From the NCBI RefSeq assembly GCF_029537395.1, contig NZ_CP120677.1, forward strand, positions 2,752,566 through 2,816,565: 64,000 nucleotides of DNA, in the 5' to 3' direction. The DNA comes from Tissierella sp. Yu-01 (GTDB lineage: Bacteria; Bacillota; Clostridia; Tissierellales; Tissierellaceae). Under the pieces are notes generated by a model. That model was not told the origin of the DNA. It saw nothing but the letters and a program-made list of their open reading frames with translations, and did no database searches. This document shows positions 53,176-61,646 of the stretch, one piece after another. How positions within the stretch are numbered: position 1 is the stretch's first letter; the number at the start of each line of letters is the position of its first letter. The position numbers were made by a program, and so were the translations under genes.

Positions 53176-53913
53176 ATGTTAAAACTAAAAAATATAAATA
53201 AATATTTTGGAGAATTTCAAGCACTTGAAAATATTAACATAGAATTTGAAAAAGGAAAGACAACTGTAATTCTTGGGCCTTCAGGTTCAGGAAAATCCAC
53301 AATGCTGCGTTGCATCAATTTACTGGAAGTACCTGAGAGTGGAACACTTCAAGTTGGTGATATAATCCTTGATTTTAAAGAGAAAGTAGATAAGAATAGA
53401 GTTATAAAAATCAGAAAGAAAACTGCAATGGTTTTTCAGAGTTTTAACCTTTTTCCCCATATGAAGGTTTTAGGAAATGTAATTGAGGGACCTGTTACAG
53501 TATTAAATAGGGATAAATCCTCTGCTATAGAAATGGGGAGGATGCTATTAGAAAAGGTAGGTTTATCAGATAAAGAAACCAGTTATCCAGAACAACTTTC
53601 AGGTGGTCAACAGCAAAGAGTTGCAATAGCTAGAGCACTTGCTATAGAGCCAGAATTTCTTCTATTTGATGAACCAACTAGTGCACTAGATCCAGAATTG
53701 GAAAGTGAAGTACTTAGGGTTCTAAAAGATTTAGCGCATGAGGATAAGTCCATGATAATAGTGACCCATAACCTTGATTTTGCAAGGGAAGTAGCAGATA
53801 GAATCATATTCTTAGAAAATGGAGTTGTTGAATATGACGGAAGTACTGAAAATTTCTTTAATAACTCAAATAATGATCGAATCAAGAGATTTATTAATTC
53901 TATGAAACCATAA
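53176..53913 (+). CDS. Amino acid ABC transporter ATPase
   Basis: 245 aa. Walker A GPSGSGKST, MVFQSFNLFPHM, signature LSGGQQQRVAIARALAIEP, Walker B FLLFDEPTSALDPE and H-loop THNLDFA. GlnQ/TcyC-type. Seven bases after the permease. Completes a three-gene polar amino-acid importer downstream of metNIQ. Confidence 0.94.
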   Translation: MLKLKNINKYFGEFQALENINIEFEKGKTTVILGPSGSGKSTMLRCINLLEVPESGTLQVGDIILDFKEKVDKNRVIKIRKKTAMVFQSFNLFPHMKVLGNVIEGPVTVLNRDKSSAIEMGRMLLEKVGLSDKETSYPEQLSGGQQQRVAIARALAIEPEFLLFDEPTSALDPELESEVLRVLKDLAHEDKSMIIVTHNLDFAREVADRIIFLENGVVEYDGSTENFFNNSNNDRIKRFINSMKP

Positions 53914-53948
53914 TGATCAAACCAGAATAAATCAAATTTAGTATTTCT

Positions 53949-53977
53949 AGAGAGGGAAGCAACACCCTCTCTTATTT
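53949..53977 (+). terminator. Terminator after the amino acid ABC operon
   Basis: AGAGAGGG / CCCTCTCT stem with an eight-base loop and TATTT after. Confidence 0.7.
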
Positions 53978-54051
53978 AAATGATTGATAAAATAATATAT
54001 AATAAATCTAAGGTCATTATTAATATCATAGAGTACTATGGAGTGAGTCAT

Positions 54052-55443
54052 ATGTTGAAAAATACATTAAATAATAAAAATACTTGGATTATAGTATCAT
54101 TATTAATAATAATTACATTCTTACACTATTCAAACCTAACTGCAGTTAGGGAACTTCATGACATTTATAGAATGTTGTATTATATACCTATAATTCTATC
54201 AGCATTTAAATATAGATTAAAAGGAGGACTTATAACTTCTATTATTGTATCAATACTATATTCTCCTCATATATTTCTATTTAACACGGAAGTTAATATA
54301 GCACTGGTAAATCAATATCTAGAAATAATGCTTTTTTTAATTATTGGATTTATAACTGGATGGCTTGTTGAAGGTGATTATAAGAAACAGAAGCTTCTAG
54401 AGAATAATATAGTAGAAATAACAAAGCTTGAAAATTATACAAGAAATATTGTAGATAGTATTGATAGCGGGGTTATAGCAACTGATACAAATTTAGTAAT
54501 TACAGCTCTTAATAGAGAAGGTGAAAAGATACTTGGAGTTCGAGATGCAATTGGTTCAAATGTGTCAACGATCTTTGATAATAATATTATCGATATATTG
54601 AACCAAACAAAGTTACAAAAATTTAGATACATTGATGCAAAGACTATAATTAAGAGTGAAGATGAGGAAAAATATCTTAAATTAACTGTATCGCCTCTTC
54701 TAAATATATTAGATAAAATTCAAGGACTTGTAATTGTTATTCAGGACTATTCTAATGAAAAGTATTTGGAGACTCAAACTGCCAGGGCAGATAGATTATC
54801 AGCTGTTGGTGAGCTAGCTTCTGGAATTGCCCATGAAATAAGAAATCCAATGGGAATAATCAAAACAATAAGTCAAACACTTCAAGAGGAAGAAGATCAG
54901 GATAGTATTGTAGAAGGTCTTTCTATTATCGTTAAGGAAGTTGATAGGGCAAATAAGGTAATTCAAACTCTACTAAATTTTGCACGACCAGATGCGAATA
55001 TAATTGAAGAAGTTAATGTTAATGAGTTATTAGATGAGGTGCTATTGATAATTAATAAATATGCTATTAATAAGAGAATTGAGATAAATTGTAATTATGG
55101 TAAAGATATTATTATAATGGGTGATAAAGAGAAATTAAAACAAGTATTTATTAACGTAATATTAAATAGTATACAATCTATGGGAGATGGGGGTACAATC
55201 TCAATAAGTACAGAAGTTAATGATTCAGGGGTAAATATTAGTTTCAAGGACACTGGTATTGGGATAACAATAGAGAATTTAACCAAGATATTTAACCCAT
55301 TCTTTACAACAAAAGAACAAGGCACGGGATTGGGCTTGTCAGTATCAAATAGAATTATACAGGATCATAAGGGATATATAACTATTGATAGTATAGTAAA
55401 TAAAGGTACTCTAGTAGTAATCTACCTACCAATACATGAATAA
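54052..55443 (+). CDS. Membrane sensor histidine kinase with PAS domain (sigma-54 pathway partner)
   Basis: About 463 aa. Residues 1-100 carry four to five membrane segments, without a large outer domain. Then a PAS domain (VDSIDSGVIATDTNLVITALNREGEKILG), HisKA with GELASGIAHEIRNPMGII (phospho-His261), and HATPase_c with N-box ILNSIQSMGDGGTI, DTGIGI and KEQGTGLGLSVSNR. The NtrB-like architecture and the adjacent NtrC-type regulator form a two-component pair. ATG 54052 is chosen by GGAGTG upstream. Confidence 0.9.
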   Translation: MLKNTLNNKNTWIIVSLLIIITFLHYSNLTAVRELHDIYRMLYYIPIILSAFKYRLKGGLITSIIVSILYSPHIFLFNTEVNIALVNQYLEIMLFLIIGFITGWLVEGDYKKQKLLENNIVEITKLENYTRNIVDSIDSGVIATDTNLVITALNREGEKILGVRDAIGSNVSTIFDNNIIDILNQTKLQKFRYIDAKTIIKSEDEEKYLKLTVSPLLNILDKIQGLVIVIQDYSNEKYLETQTARADRLSAVGELASGIAHEIRNPMGIIKTISQTLQEEEDQDSIVEGLSIIVKEVDRANKVIQTLLNFARPDANIIEEVNVNELLDEVLLIINKYAINKRIEINCNYGKDIIIMGDKEKLKQVFINVILNSIQSMGDGGTISISTEVNDSGVNISFKDTGIGITIENLTKIFNPFFTTKEQGTGLGLSVSNRIIQDHKGYITIDSIVNKGTLVVIYLPIHE

Positions 55444-55468
55444 TTACATACAGAAAGCTGGTGAGCAA

Positions 55469-56821
55469 ATGAATAGGAAAATTTTAATTGCTGATGATGA
55501 GCCCAATATGATCTGGGCCTTAAAAAAGGCTCTAGTTAAAGAAGGATATGAAATTATAAGTGCTGATAATGGTGAGGATGCAGTTGGAAATTTAAAAGAG
55601 GATCCTGATTTAATAATAATGGACTTGAAGATGCCAAAGATGAATGGATTAGAGGCACTAAAGAAAATAAAAGAAATTAACCCCAAAATTCCAGTTATAA
55701 TGATTACTGCCCATGGAACTACAGATACTGCTGTAGAGGCTATGAAAATTGGAGCCCTTGATTATATATCTAAGCCATTTGATATAGATGAACTAAGAGT
55801 TGTTATAAAGAAAGCATTAGAATATAAAAGTTTAAATGATGAAATCAACTACCTTAAGGAAAGGTTAGACGAAAAAAACTCAAAGATAATATATAAGAGT
55901 AAATCTATGGAAGAAGCATTAAAACTGGTTTATAGAGTTGCACCAACTGATGCTACCGTTTTGATACTAGGAGAAAGTGGTACTGGTAAGGAGCTTATAG
56001 CGAATGAAATTCATAGGTTAAGTAAAAGAAACAATGGACCATTAATAAAAATCAACTGTGGAGCTTTCGCGGAAAGTCTTTTAGAAAGTGAACTCTTTGG
56101 ATATGAAAAAGGTGCTTTTACAGGGGCAGTTTCTCGAAAAAAAGGTAAGTTTGAACTAGCTCAGGGGGGAACTATTTTCTTAGATGAAATAGGTGAAATA
56201 AGTGAAGCTATGCAGGTGAAACTTCTTAGAGTGCTGCAGGAAAAAGAGTACGAGCGAGTAGGGGGAGAATCCACTATTAAAGGTGACTTTAGAGTAATTG
56301 CTGCAACTAATAAAAACTTAAAGGAAATGGTAGATAATAATGAGTTTAGAGAGGATTTATATTATAGATTAAATGTGGTACCTATTAAGATATCACCACT
56401 TCGTGAAAGAAAAGAAGATATTCCACTTTTGATTGATTACTCAGTTGAAAAATTTTCATCTCAAATGGGTAGGAACAAGTTAAAAATAAACCCTAAGTCT
56501 TTAGATTTAATGATTCAATATGATTGGCCAGGAAATATCCGAGAATTACAAAATATAATTGAAAGATGTGTTATCTTAGCAACTGGACAAGAAATTACTG
56601 AGGACTTATTACCTAGTGAAATAAGGATAAGAAATAACTTAGTAACGTCGAATATAGTATTGCCTGACGAAGGATTATCCTTAGAAGAGGTAGAAAAAAG
56701 CTTAATAATCCAAGCTTTAGATAAAACTGATAGTAATCAAACTAATGCAGCAAAACTGTTGGGAATAACGAGACACACTCTTATTTATAGAATGGAAAAG
56801 TATAATATAATAAGTAAATAG
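55469..56821 (+). CDS. NtrC-family sigma-54 activator (response regulator)
   Basis: About 450 aa. REC domain with phospho-acceptor Asp52 (IIMDLKMPK), sigma-54 AAA+ domain with Walker A GESGTGKE, GAFTGA (sigma-54 contact loop intact) and DEIGE, then a Fis-like HTH (TNAAKLLGITRHTLIYRM). Start ATG 55469 is chosen over a longer frame beginning at 55436 that overlaps the kinase gene. It should activate the sigma-54 promoters at 58287, 59276 and 59676. Paired with the kinase upstream. Confidence 0.93.
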   Translation: MNRKILIADDEPNMIWALKKALVKEGYEIISADNGEDAVGNLKEDPDLIIMDLKMPKMNGLEALKKIKEINPKIPVIMITAHGTTDTAVEAMKIGALDYISKPFDIDELRVVIKKALEYKSLNDEINYLKERLDEKNSKIIYKSKSMEEALKLVYRVAPTDATVLILGESGTGKELIANEIHRLSKRNNGPLIKINCGAFAESLLESELFGYEKGAFTGAVSRKKGKFELAQGGTIFLDEIGEISEAMQVKLLRVLQEKEYERVGGESTIKGDFRVIAATNKNLKEMVDNNEFREDLYYRLNVVPIKISPLRERKEDIPLLIDYSVEKFSSQMGRNKLKINPKSLDLMIQYDWPGNIRELQNIIERCVILATGQEITEDLLPSEIRIRNNLVTSNIVLPDEGLSLEEVEKSLIIQALDKTDSNQTNAAKLLGITRHTLIYRMEKYNIISK

Positions 56822-56840
56822 CCTAATAAGGGACTTTTTA

Positions 56841-56865
56841 CCTGCCTCTAAGTTTCAGAGGCAGG
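56841..56865. terminator. Bidirectional terminator between the two-component operon and the propeller gene
   Basis: CCTGCCTCT / AGAGGCAGG stem with AAGTTTC-type loop and T-runs on both sides. Confidence 0.75.
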
Positions 56866-56874
56866 AGTTTTAGT

Positions 56875-57969
56875 TTATTTTTTAAAGCTAATCCCATTAG
56901 GGGTTTCACCAACAGGTATTGTTTGTATTACTTTGTTGTTTGAATTATCAATAACACTTACAGTATCACCATACATATTTGTAACAAATACATATTTGTT
57001 ATCTGGGCTTATTACCACACCATGTGGTCCATTTTCTGTCTCTATATTAACAACTTCTTTGGTTGTTAGATCTACTTTAGAAACAGTATTTGAAGGATTA
57101 TCCTCTGTTCCTTGATTAGCTACTAAGGCATATTTATCATCAGTAGTTAAATAAACCTGAATTGGCCCTTCTCCAACTTCTACTTTTTCAATTTCTTCAG
57201 TATCTAAATCCACTATAGCCATAGAATTATCACTACTAATAGTTACTATTAGCTTTTTCCCATCCGAAGTAATTGCAGTTGTTACAGGTCCTGGACCTAC
57301 TTTAATTTTCTTCACTTCTTTATTATTAGCTATATCGACAACACTTATTGTGTCTTCATCCAAATTGGCTATATAAGCGAATTTACTGTCAGGAGATATT
57401 CTGAAACCATGTGGACCACTTCCAACAGTTACAGTGTTGGAAATTTCGTAACTCTTCGCATCAATTATAGATACATTATCATCTTCATAATTTGTAACTA
57501 ATACATATTTTCCATCCTCTGTAAAAACTATATGTGCAGGATGACTGCCTACTTCAACCTTTTTAATTAATTCATCTGTTTCAGTATCATAAAAAACAGC
57601 AGAACCATTCATATTCATTGAACCATGATCAGTTTGATCATCTTCCATCATCATGGCGGATGTATATGCTACTATTTTACCGTCTGGTGATACCTGAATA
57701 TTATGTGGCATTCCTTCATCTTCATAGGTTTCTATTACTTCATAAGTGGTTAGATCAATCTTAGATATACTTCCTCCTTCATTTGCTGTATAAATAAAGG
57801 AAGTAGATTCTTCTAAATTTTCATCTGCATTCTCTTCTTCTACGTTTGACTCTGTATTATCTTGGGCCGGTTGTTGTTCATCTTCATTAGCTGGGTTTGT
57901 ACAAGCTGTTATACTGAATGCTAACACAACTAATAATATTAAAGTTATTAATAACTTTGATTTTTTCAT
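56875..57969 (-). CDS. YVTN beta-propeller lipoprotein
   Basis: About 364 aa. Lipoprotein signal (LLVVLAFSITACTNP, Cys near residue 22), then an acidic linker and seven repeats of about 42 residues with Y-V/F-T-N and G-S/T-x-P-H/V (VGSHPAHIVFTEDGKYVLVTN, VGSGPHGFRISPDSKFAYIAN). The repeats form a beta propeller outside the membrane. No catalytic motif seen. ATG 57969 (MKKSK) with AAGGAG upstream is preferred to a longer frame. Faces the sigma-54 genes across the structured repeat. A role in metal binding is possible but not shown. Confidence 0.8.
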   Translation of the reverse strand: MKKSKLLITLILLVVLAFSITACTNPANEDEQQPAQDNTESNVEEENADENLEESTSFIYTANEGGSISKIDLTTYEVIETYEDEGMPHNIQVSPDGKIVAYTSAMMMEDDQTDHGSMNMNGSAVFYDTETDELIKKVEVGSHPAHIVFTEDGKYVLVTNYEDDNVSIIDAKSYEISNTVTVGSGPHGFRISPDSKFAYIANLDEDTISVVDIANNKEVKKIKVGPGPVTTAITSDGKKLIVTISSDNSMAIVDLDTEEIEKVEVGEGPIQVYLTTDDKYALVANQGTEDNPSNTVSKVDLTTKEVVNIETENGPHGVVISPDNKYVFVTNMYGDTVSVIDNSNNKVIQTIPVGETPNGISFKK

Positions 57970-58043
57970 ACATATTATCTCCTTTAGGAATATATTTCTT
58001 ACAATTATTATTAGTATAATCAAATTTAAAAATACACTTAGAT

Positions 58044-58182
58044 TATATAACGAGATGAATGATATCCCCCACTTCTATAAGCGATCGGGTACCTATTTAA
58101 ATAAACAGGTGATGTGTTATAATCACTCACCTCGTTGCAGTGGTGTGATGAAATTGCTATGCAATTTCTTCCGATACTTAAA
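58044..58182. repeat. Structured 139-bp repeat, copy 2
   Basis: Same element as 44796-44933: AACGAGATGA start, ACTTCTATAAGCGATCGGGT and AAACAGGTGATGTGT middle, TCACTCACCTCGTTGCAGTG and CAATTTCTTCCGATACTTAAA end. The first outer stem has one base changed (AACGAGATGA against TCACCTCGTT, an A-C mismatch). Confidence 0.7.
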
Positions 58183-58192
58183 GAGTAATACA

Positions 58193-58237
58193 AATGAATG
58201 TGTTAATTCAAACATTCATTGTGTGAATTGACACACA
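58193..58237. promoter_or_regulatory. Candidate activator binding dyads upstream of sigma-54 promoter 1
   Basis: Two dyads lie 50-95 bases before the -24 box. AATGAATGT / ACATTCATT (58193-58220) and TGTGTG-AATTGA-CACACA (58220-58237) are perfect inverted repeats. Related GTGT/ACAC elements occur ahead of promoter 2 (GTGTA...TACAC at 59221-59238). They could be the binding sites of the NtrC-type activator. Confidence 0.4.
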
Positions 58238-58286
58238 TCAAATTATTTAAATTCATCTAAGGACCTTACAAGGGGATGTTTATACT

Positions 58287-58303
58287 TTGGCATGATATTT
58301 GCA
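58287..58303 (+). promoter_or_regulatory. Sigma-54 promoter 1 (LDCC-protein gene)
   Basis: TTGGCATGATATTTGCA: -24 GG and -12 GC with correct spacing. Matches consensus TTGGCAYGRNNNTTGCW. About 40 bases before the LDCC gene start. Confidence 0.85.
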
Positions 58304-58342
58304 ATTGTTTAATAGTGATTATGCTTAGAGGAGGTATAAACT

Positions 58343-58492
58343 ATGGGTAATATAATTAAAAGATGGCTTGAAAGGTTAGAAAGTGCTAACAAAGAGAATT
58401 TCGGTTCACAACCATTAGATTGCTGTACTGTAGGTAGGGATAAAAAAACTACTAAGTCTATGAATGCTTCAACCAAAAAAGCATCTAAATAA
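58343..58492 (+). CDS. Small LDCC-motif putative metal-binding protein
   Basis: 49 aa. ATG with AGAGGAGGT seven bases upstream and a sigma-54 promoter 40 bases before. IKRWLERLESANKENFG then PLDCCTVG contains an LDCC motif; NCBI uses this name for short clostridial proteins that are putative metal binders. A basic tail (KKTTKSMNASTKKASK) follows. A terminator lies right after. Likely a metal sequestering or carrier peptide in the sigma-54 regulon. Confidence 0.75.
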   Translation: MGNIIKRWLERLESANKENFGSQPLDCCTVGRDKKTTKSMNASTKKASK

Positions 58493-58498
58493 CATAAA

Positions 58499-58533
58499 GG
58501 GAGTATTTATGATATCATAATACTCCCTATTTT
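58499..58533 (+). terminator. Terminator after the LDCC gene
   Basis: GGGAGTAT / ATACTCCC stem with an AT-rich palindromic loop, followed by TATTTTGG. Confidence 0.75.
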
Positions 58534-58595
58534 GGTACTGATAAGGATTATAAGTATTATTGAAACAATTATAATTGATTGGAGTTGAATACAAA

Positions 58596-58955
58596 ATGTA
58601 TCAACAAGATTGGTTAATGAATCAAATTGATAGTATGATTCAAATTATTACTAAAATTTTATTCAAAAAGGAAGCAATATGCAATAATTTTCTAATAGAA
58701 ATTAGTAATACAAAAATAAATTCATTACATCTTGAATTACAAGAAAAGTTAAATCAGCTAGACATAAACGAAGCAGAAAATACATTATTTGATCGTATAG
58801 AAACAAATGAAATGAGCTACTTAATTGTTGCTGTTAATTTTTATAAAAGTTTAAATAAATTAAGTGATGGACAATTAGAGAGAAGCAACTATTCCAGAGA
58901 TGAGATTAGGGATGGTCTTGAAGAGATACTACAATTATTTGGGGTAGTGTTATGA
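58596..58955 (+). CDS. DUF6483-like helical protein
   Basis: About 119 aa (from ATG 58596). Start QQDWLMNQIDSMIQIITKILFKK resembles the N-terminus of DUF6483 proteins (QQDYIMRMIEQLVRFLAKI type). All-helical, no motif, no signal. The GGAG at 58580 is 13 bases upstream, so the start is moderately certain. Next gene follows by 29 bases. Confidence 0.6.
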   Translation: MYQQDWLMNQIDSMIQIITKILFKKEAICNNFLIEISNTKINSLHLELQEKLNQLDINEAENTLFDRIETNEMSYLIVAVNFYKSLNKLSDGQLERSNYSRDEIRDGLEEILQLFGVVL

Positions 58956-58984
58956 TAACGGAGCGATTATAATCGGAGGAAAAG

Positions 58985-59215
58985 ATGTGTATGAATGAAA
59001 AAAGTATTATTTTATTAAAGTTAGCAAAGGGAGAACTTGATGCTATCAAATATATGATAGAAGAAGGATGGGATTGTATTGATATTTCAAATAGGATATT
59101 AGAAACACAATATTTACTAAATAAGGCTAACAACTTAATTACAAAACAACATTTATTTAATTGCAGTTATAATGAAACCGAGAATGAAAATAAGAATAGA
59201 AAGAATTTGATGTAA
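58985..59215 (+). CDS. Short CsoR/RcnR-family paralogue
   Basis: 76 aa. Aligns with the CsoR at 62067 through the metal site: KGELDAIKYMIEEGWDCIDISNRIL with Cys31, then QHLFNC with His56 and Cys60. These match Cys32, His57 and Cys61 of that protein. The C-terminal helix is lost and the DNA-facing Arg/Lys face differs, so it may bind metal without full repressor function. RBS CGGAGG. In an operon with the DUF6483 gene. Confidence 0.75.
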   Translation: MCMNEKSIILLKLAKGELDAIKYMIEEGWDCIDISNRILETQYLLNKANNLITKQHLFNCSYNETENENKNRKNLM

Positions 59216-59217
59216 TT

Positions 59218-59246
59218 GGAGTGTAGAATATGATACACTCCTTTTT
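59218..59246 (+). terminator. Terminator after the CsoR-like gene
   Basis: GGAGTGTA / TACACTCC stem with GAATATGA loop, then TTTTT. It lies about 30-50 bases upstream of sigma-54 promoter 2. Confidence 0.85.
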
Positions 59247-59275
59247 AATTTTGTAATTGATATAAGTCTGTTTCT

Positions 59276-59292
59276 TTGGCATAAAAATTGCA
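59276..59292 (+). promoter_or_regulatory. Sigma-54 promoter 2 (zinc-ribbon gene)
   Basis: TTGGCATAAAAATTGCA, same core as promoter 1. A TTG inside it (59288) is therefore not a translation start. Confidence 0.82.
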
Positions 59293-59326
59293 AATATTAT
59301 GTTATGAAATAATTAAACAACTGGAT

Positions 59327-59590
59327 GTGAAAAATTTGAACCTATTTAAATGCTTAATAAGCATTGTTATATTTTATTTGGTTTTTAGAAAAATTGACAA
59401 ATTAGATAACATAAGTAAGACAGAGAAGTGTAGAAACTGTGGAAGAGACATAGATTCTACAACCTTATATTGTCCTTACTGTAACGAAGAACATAAAAAA
59501 AAGTGTAATAATTGTGGAAGATTAATTGATGTTGATTGGAGATCTTGTCCATTTTGTCAAAATAGTGCTAGTGTCATATCAAACAAATAA
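59327..59590 (+). CDS. Small double zinc-ribbon protein with N-terminal hydrophobic segment
   Basis: About 87 aa. Start uncertain (GTG 59327 or TTG 59336); the longer frame would begin inside the sigma-54 promoter. A hydrophobic segment (CLISIVIFYLVF) is followed by four CxxC pairs: CRNCG, CPYC, CNNCG and CPFC. Two Zn ribbons or a metal trap are likely. Its own sigma-54 promoter places it in the regulon. Confidence 0.65.
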   Translation: MKNLNLFKCLISIVIFYLVFRKIDKLDNISKTEKCRNCGRDIDSTTLYCPYCNEEHKKKCNNCGRLIDVDWRSCPFCQNSASVISNK

Positions 59591-59675
59591 CTGTACCATA
59601 TGACACATAATAATTTTATTTCTAAATATATATGTGTTTATTACTATAATGTAGAGAGTTCAACACTATGTAATG

Positions 59676-59692
59676 TTGGCATAATAATTGCA
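59676..59692 (+). promoter_or_regulatory. Sigma-54 promoter 3 (DUF2318 operon)
   Basis: TTGGCATAATAATTGCA, the third copy of the same -24/-12 core within 1.4 kb. Confidence 0.85.
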
Positions 59693-59740
59693 TTTGTAAA
59701 TTAAGATGTGAAATTATTTATATTGAAAAGGGGAAAGATT

Positions 59741-60316
59741 ATGGGAAAATCGAAGAAGAACAAAAAAACAACAAAGCAACAAACAAATTATCTTCCGTTT
59801 TTAACTATTGCTGTGGTAATTATCGCAGTAGCTATTGTCGTTTTGGTACCAAAAGGAGGCTTAAATGAGACAACTGCAAAAAATTCTAACGCATCAAATA
59901 GTCAAAACAATATTTCTGGGGGAAATCCAGCTACGCTTAATGAAAATGGAGATGTGGTAATTAAAGAAGCTGATATTACTGAAAATGGATCTTTTTTAGA
60001 GTATAAATCCAAAGATGGTGTTACAGTAGGGTTATTAGCAGTAAGGGCTAGTGATGGTACAGTTCGTACAGCTTTTGATACTTGCCAGGTATGTAATGGA
60101 AGCCCTTATGCTTATTTTAATCAGAAGGGCAATCAAATACAATGCCAAAATTGTGGGAATATCTATAGTTTAGACATGATTGAGCAGGAACGCGGTGGTT
60201 GTAATCCTATTCCTATAATGGCTGATGAAAAAACAGTTACTGACACAGAGATTATAATACCTGCAGATTTACTTGAAGAGAATGCAGATATATTTGAGAA
60301 TTGGAAGAAGTTCTAA
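59741..60316 (+). CDS. DUF2318-domain membrane protein
   Basis: About 191 aa. ATG 59741 with AAAGGGGAAAG upstream; the longer frame starts at 59708 and is not supported. Residues 15-35 (PFLTIAVVIIAVAIVVLV) are a membrane anchor, then an outer DUF2318 domain with DTCQVCNGSPYAYF and IQCQNCGNIYSLD, two CxxC pairs likely binding Fe or Cu, plus GCNPIPI. Its stop overlaps the next start by one base. Metal handling at the cell surface is likely. Confidence 0.85.
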   Translation: MGKSKKNKKTTKQQTNYLPFLTIAVVIIAVAIVVLVPKGGLNETTAKNSNASNSQNNISGGNPATLNENGDVVIKEADITENGSFLEYKSKDGVTVGLLAVRASDGTVRTAFDTCQVCNGSPYAYFNQKGNQIQCQNCGNIYSLDMIEQERGGCNPIPIMADEKTVTDTEIIIPADLLEENADIFENWKKF

Positions 60317-61629
60317 TGAATAGTATCAAAATAAAATTATTAATTGAAGGAATGAGTTGTTCCCATTGTGAAATGGCAATAGAAAATAAACTAATAGGAT
60401 TAAGAGGAGTTTCTTATGTAAAAGCAAGCTATGAAAAAGGAGAAGTAGAAATTACTTATGATAAAGACATCACAAGTATTGGCCAGATAAAGAAAACTAT
60501 AAACAAGTTAGATTATAAAGTGGTTGATTTTACAAATAAGAAGCAATTCACTAGTAATACAAAGCTACTTTATATTTTGACTATAATACTTAGTGTTTAT
60601 TTTGTACTTAATCATTTTAAATTATTAAATTTTGTAAATTACTTTCCTCAAATACAGAGCAATGTGGAATATAGTATGCTTTTTGTAATTGGAGTATTTA
60701 CTTCACTTCATTGTATAGCAATGTGTGGAGGGATAAACCTAGCACAGAGTATTCATTCAGTTGAAAGTAGAAAGTCTACAATACATTCGAATTTATTATA
60801 TAATATGGGTCGTGTAATATCTTATACAATTATTGGGGGTATTGTAGGTGGTATAGGATCAGTGATAAGTCTTGAAGGAAGTTTTCGTGGAGCTGTTGCC
60901 ATAATAGCGGGTATATTTATGATAATCATGGGATTTAATATGTTAAATGTATTCCCTTGGTTAAGATATATAAATATTAGAGTTCCAAGGTTTATAAGTA
61001 AAAGAGTAAATAATAATAAATCAAAAGCAAAATCATCTTTTTATATTGGTTTACTCAATGGTTTATTGCCTTGTGGTCCATTACAGAGCATGCAGTTATA
61101 TGCATTGTCTACTGGTAGTATTGTTGCAGGTGCTTTTTCAATGTTTTTATTTAGTTTGGGTACCGTCCCTCTGATGTTTATACTTGGCACTATAAGTAGT
61201 AAGTTGAATAAGAAGTTTACTGATAAGATGCTTTCTATATGTGCAATGTTAGTAGTAGTATTAGGAGTAGGTATGATAAGCAATGGTCTAAGTCTTTCAG
61301 GAGTATTAATTCCTCAAATTCAAACAGCTGAAGCCCTAGCAAGCACAGCCGAGTTAGAGGGTGAATTTCAAACAATAAGAACAGTATTAGACTTTGGTAT
61401 ATATCAACCTATTAGGGTTAAGGCTGGTATACCAGTTAAATGGACCATAAGAGCAGAAAAAGGGAAGGTTAACGGTTGTAACAATGAGATTATAATCCCT
61501 GAATATAATCTAGAAGTAAAATTAAAAGAGGGAGATAATTTAATCGAATTTATACCTACAGAAGCAGGACAATTTGGATACAGTTGTTGGATGGGTATGA
61601 TACGTAGTTCTATTATTGTAACGGAATGA
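60316..61629 (+). CDS. HMA - sulfite exporter TauE/SafE - cupredoxin fusion
   Basis: 437 aa. Residues 5-70: HMA domain with GMSCSHC. Residues 80-340: TauE/SafE-like (DsbD/CcdA-type) membrane domain with HCIAMCGGINLA and NGLLPCGPLQSMQLYAL. Residues 355-437: cupredoxin-like domain with PIRVKAGIPVKWTIRA and FGYSCWMGMI (Cys-Trp-Met metal ligands possible). The order suggests copper (or silver) transfer from cytoplasm to an outer cupredoxin. ATG overlaps the DUF2318 stop (TAATG). Part of the third sigma-54 operon. Confidence 0.9.
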   Translation: MNSIKIKLLIEGMSCSHCEMAIENKLIGLRGVSYVKASYEKGEVEITYDKDITSIGQIKKTINKLDYKVVDFTNKKQFTSNTKLLYILTIILSVYFVLNHFKLLNFVNYFPQIQSNVEYSMLFVIGVFTSLHCIAMCGGINLAQSIHSVESRKSTIHSNLLYNMGRVISYTIIGGIVGGIGSVISLEGSFRGAVAIIAGIFMIIMGFNMLNVFPWLRYINIRVPRFISKRVNNNKSKAKSSFYIGLLNGLLPCGPLQSMQLYALSTGSIVAGAFSMFLFSLGTVPLMFILGTISSKLNKKFTDKMLSICAMLVVVLGVGMISNGLSLSGVLIPQIQTAEALASTAELEGEFQTIRTVLDFGIYQPIRVKAGIPVKWTIRAEKGKVNGCNNEIIIPEYNLEVKLKEGDNLIEFIPTEAGQFGYSCWMGMIRSSIIVTE

Positions 61630-61646
61630 TAAAGGGAGGTATTTAT

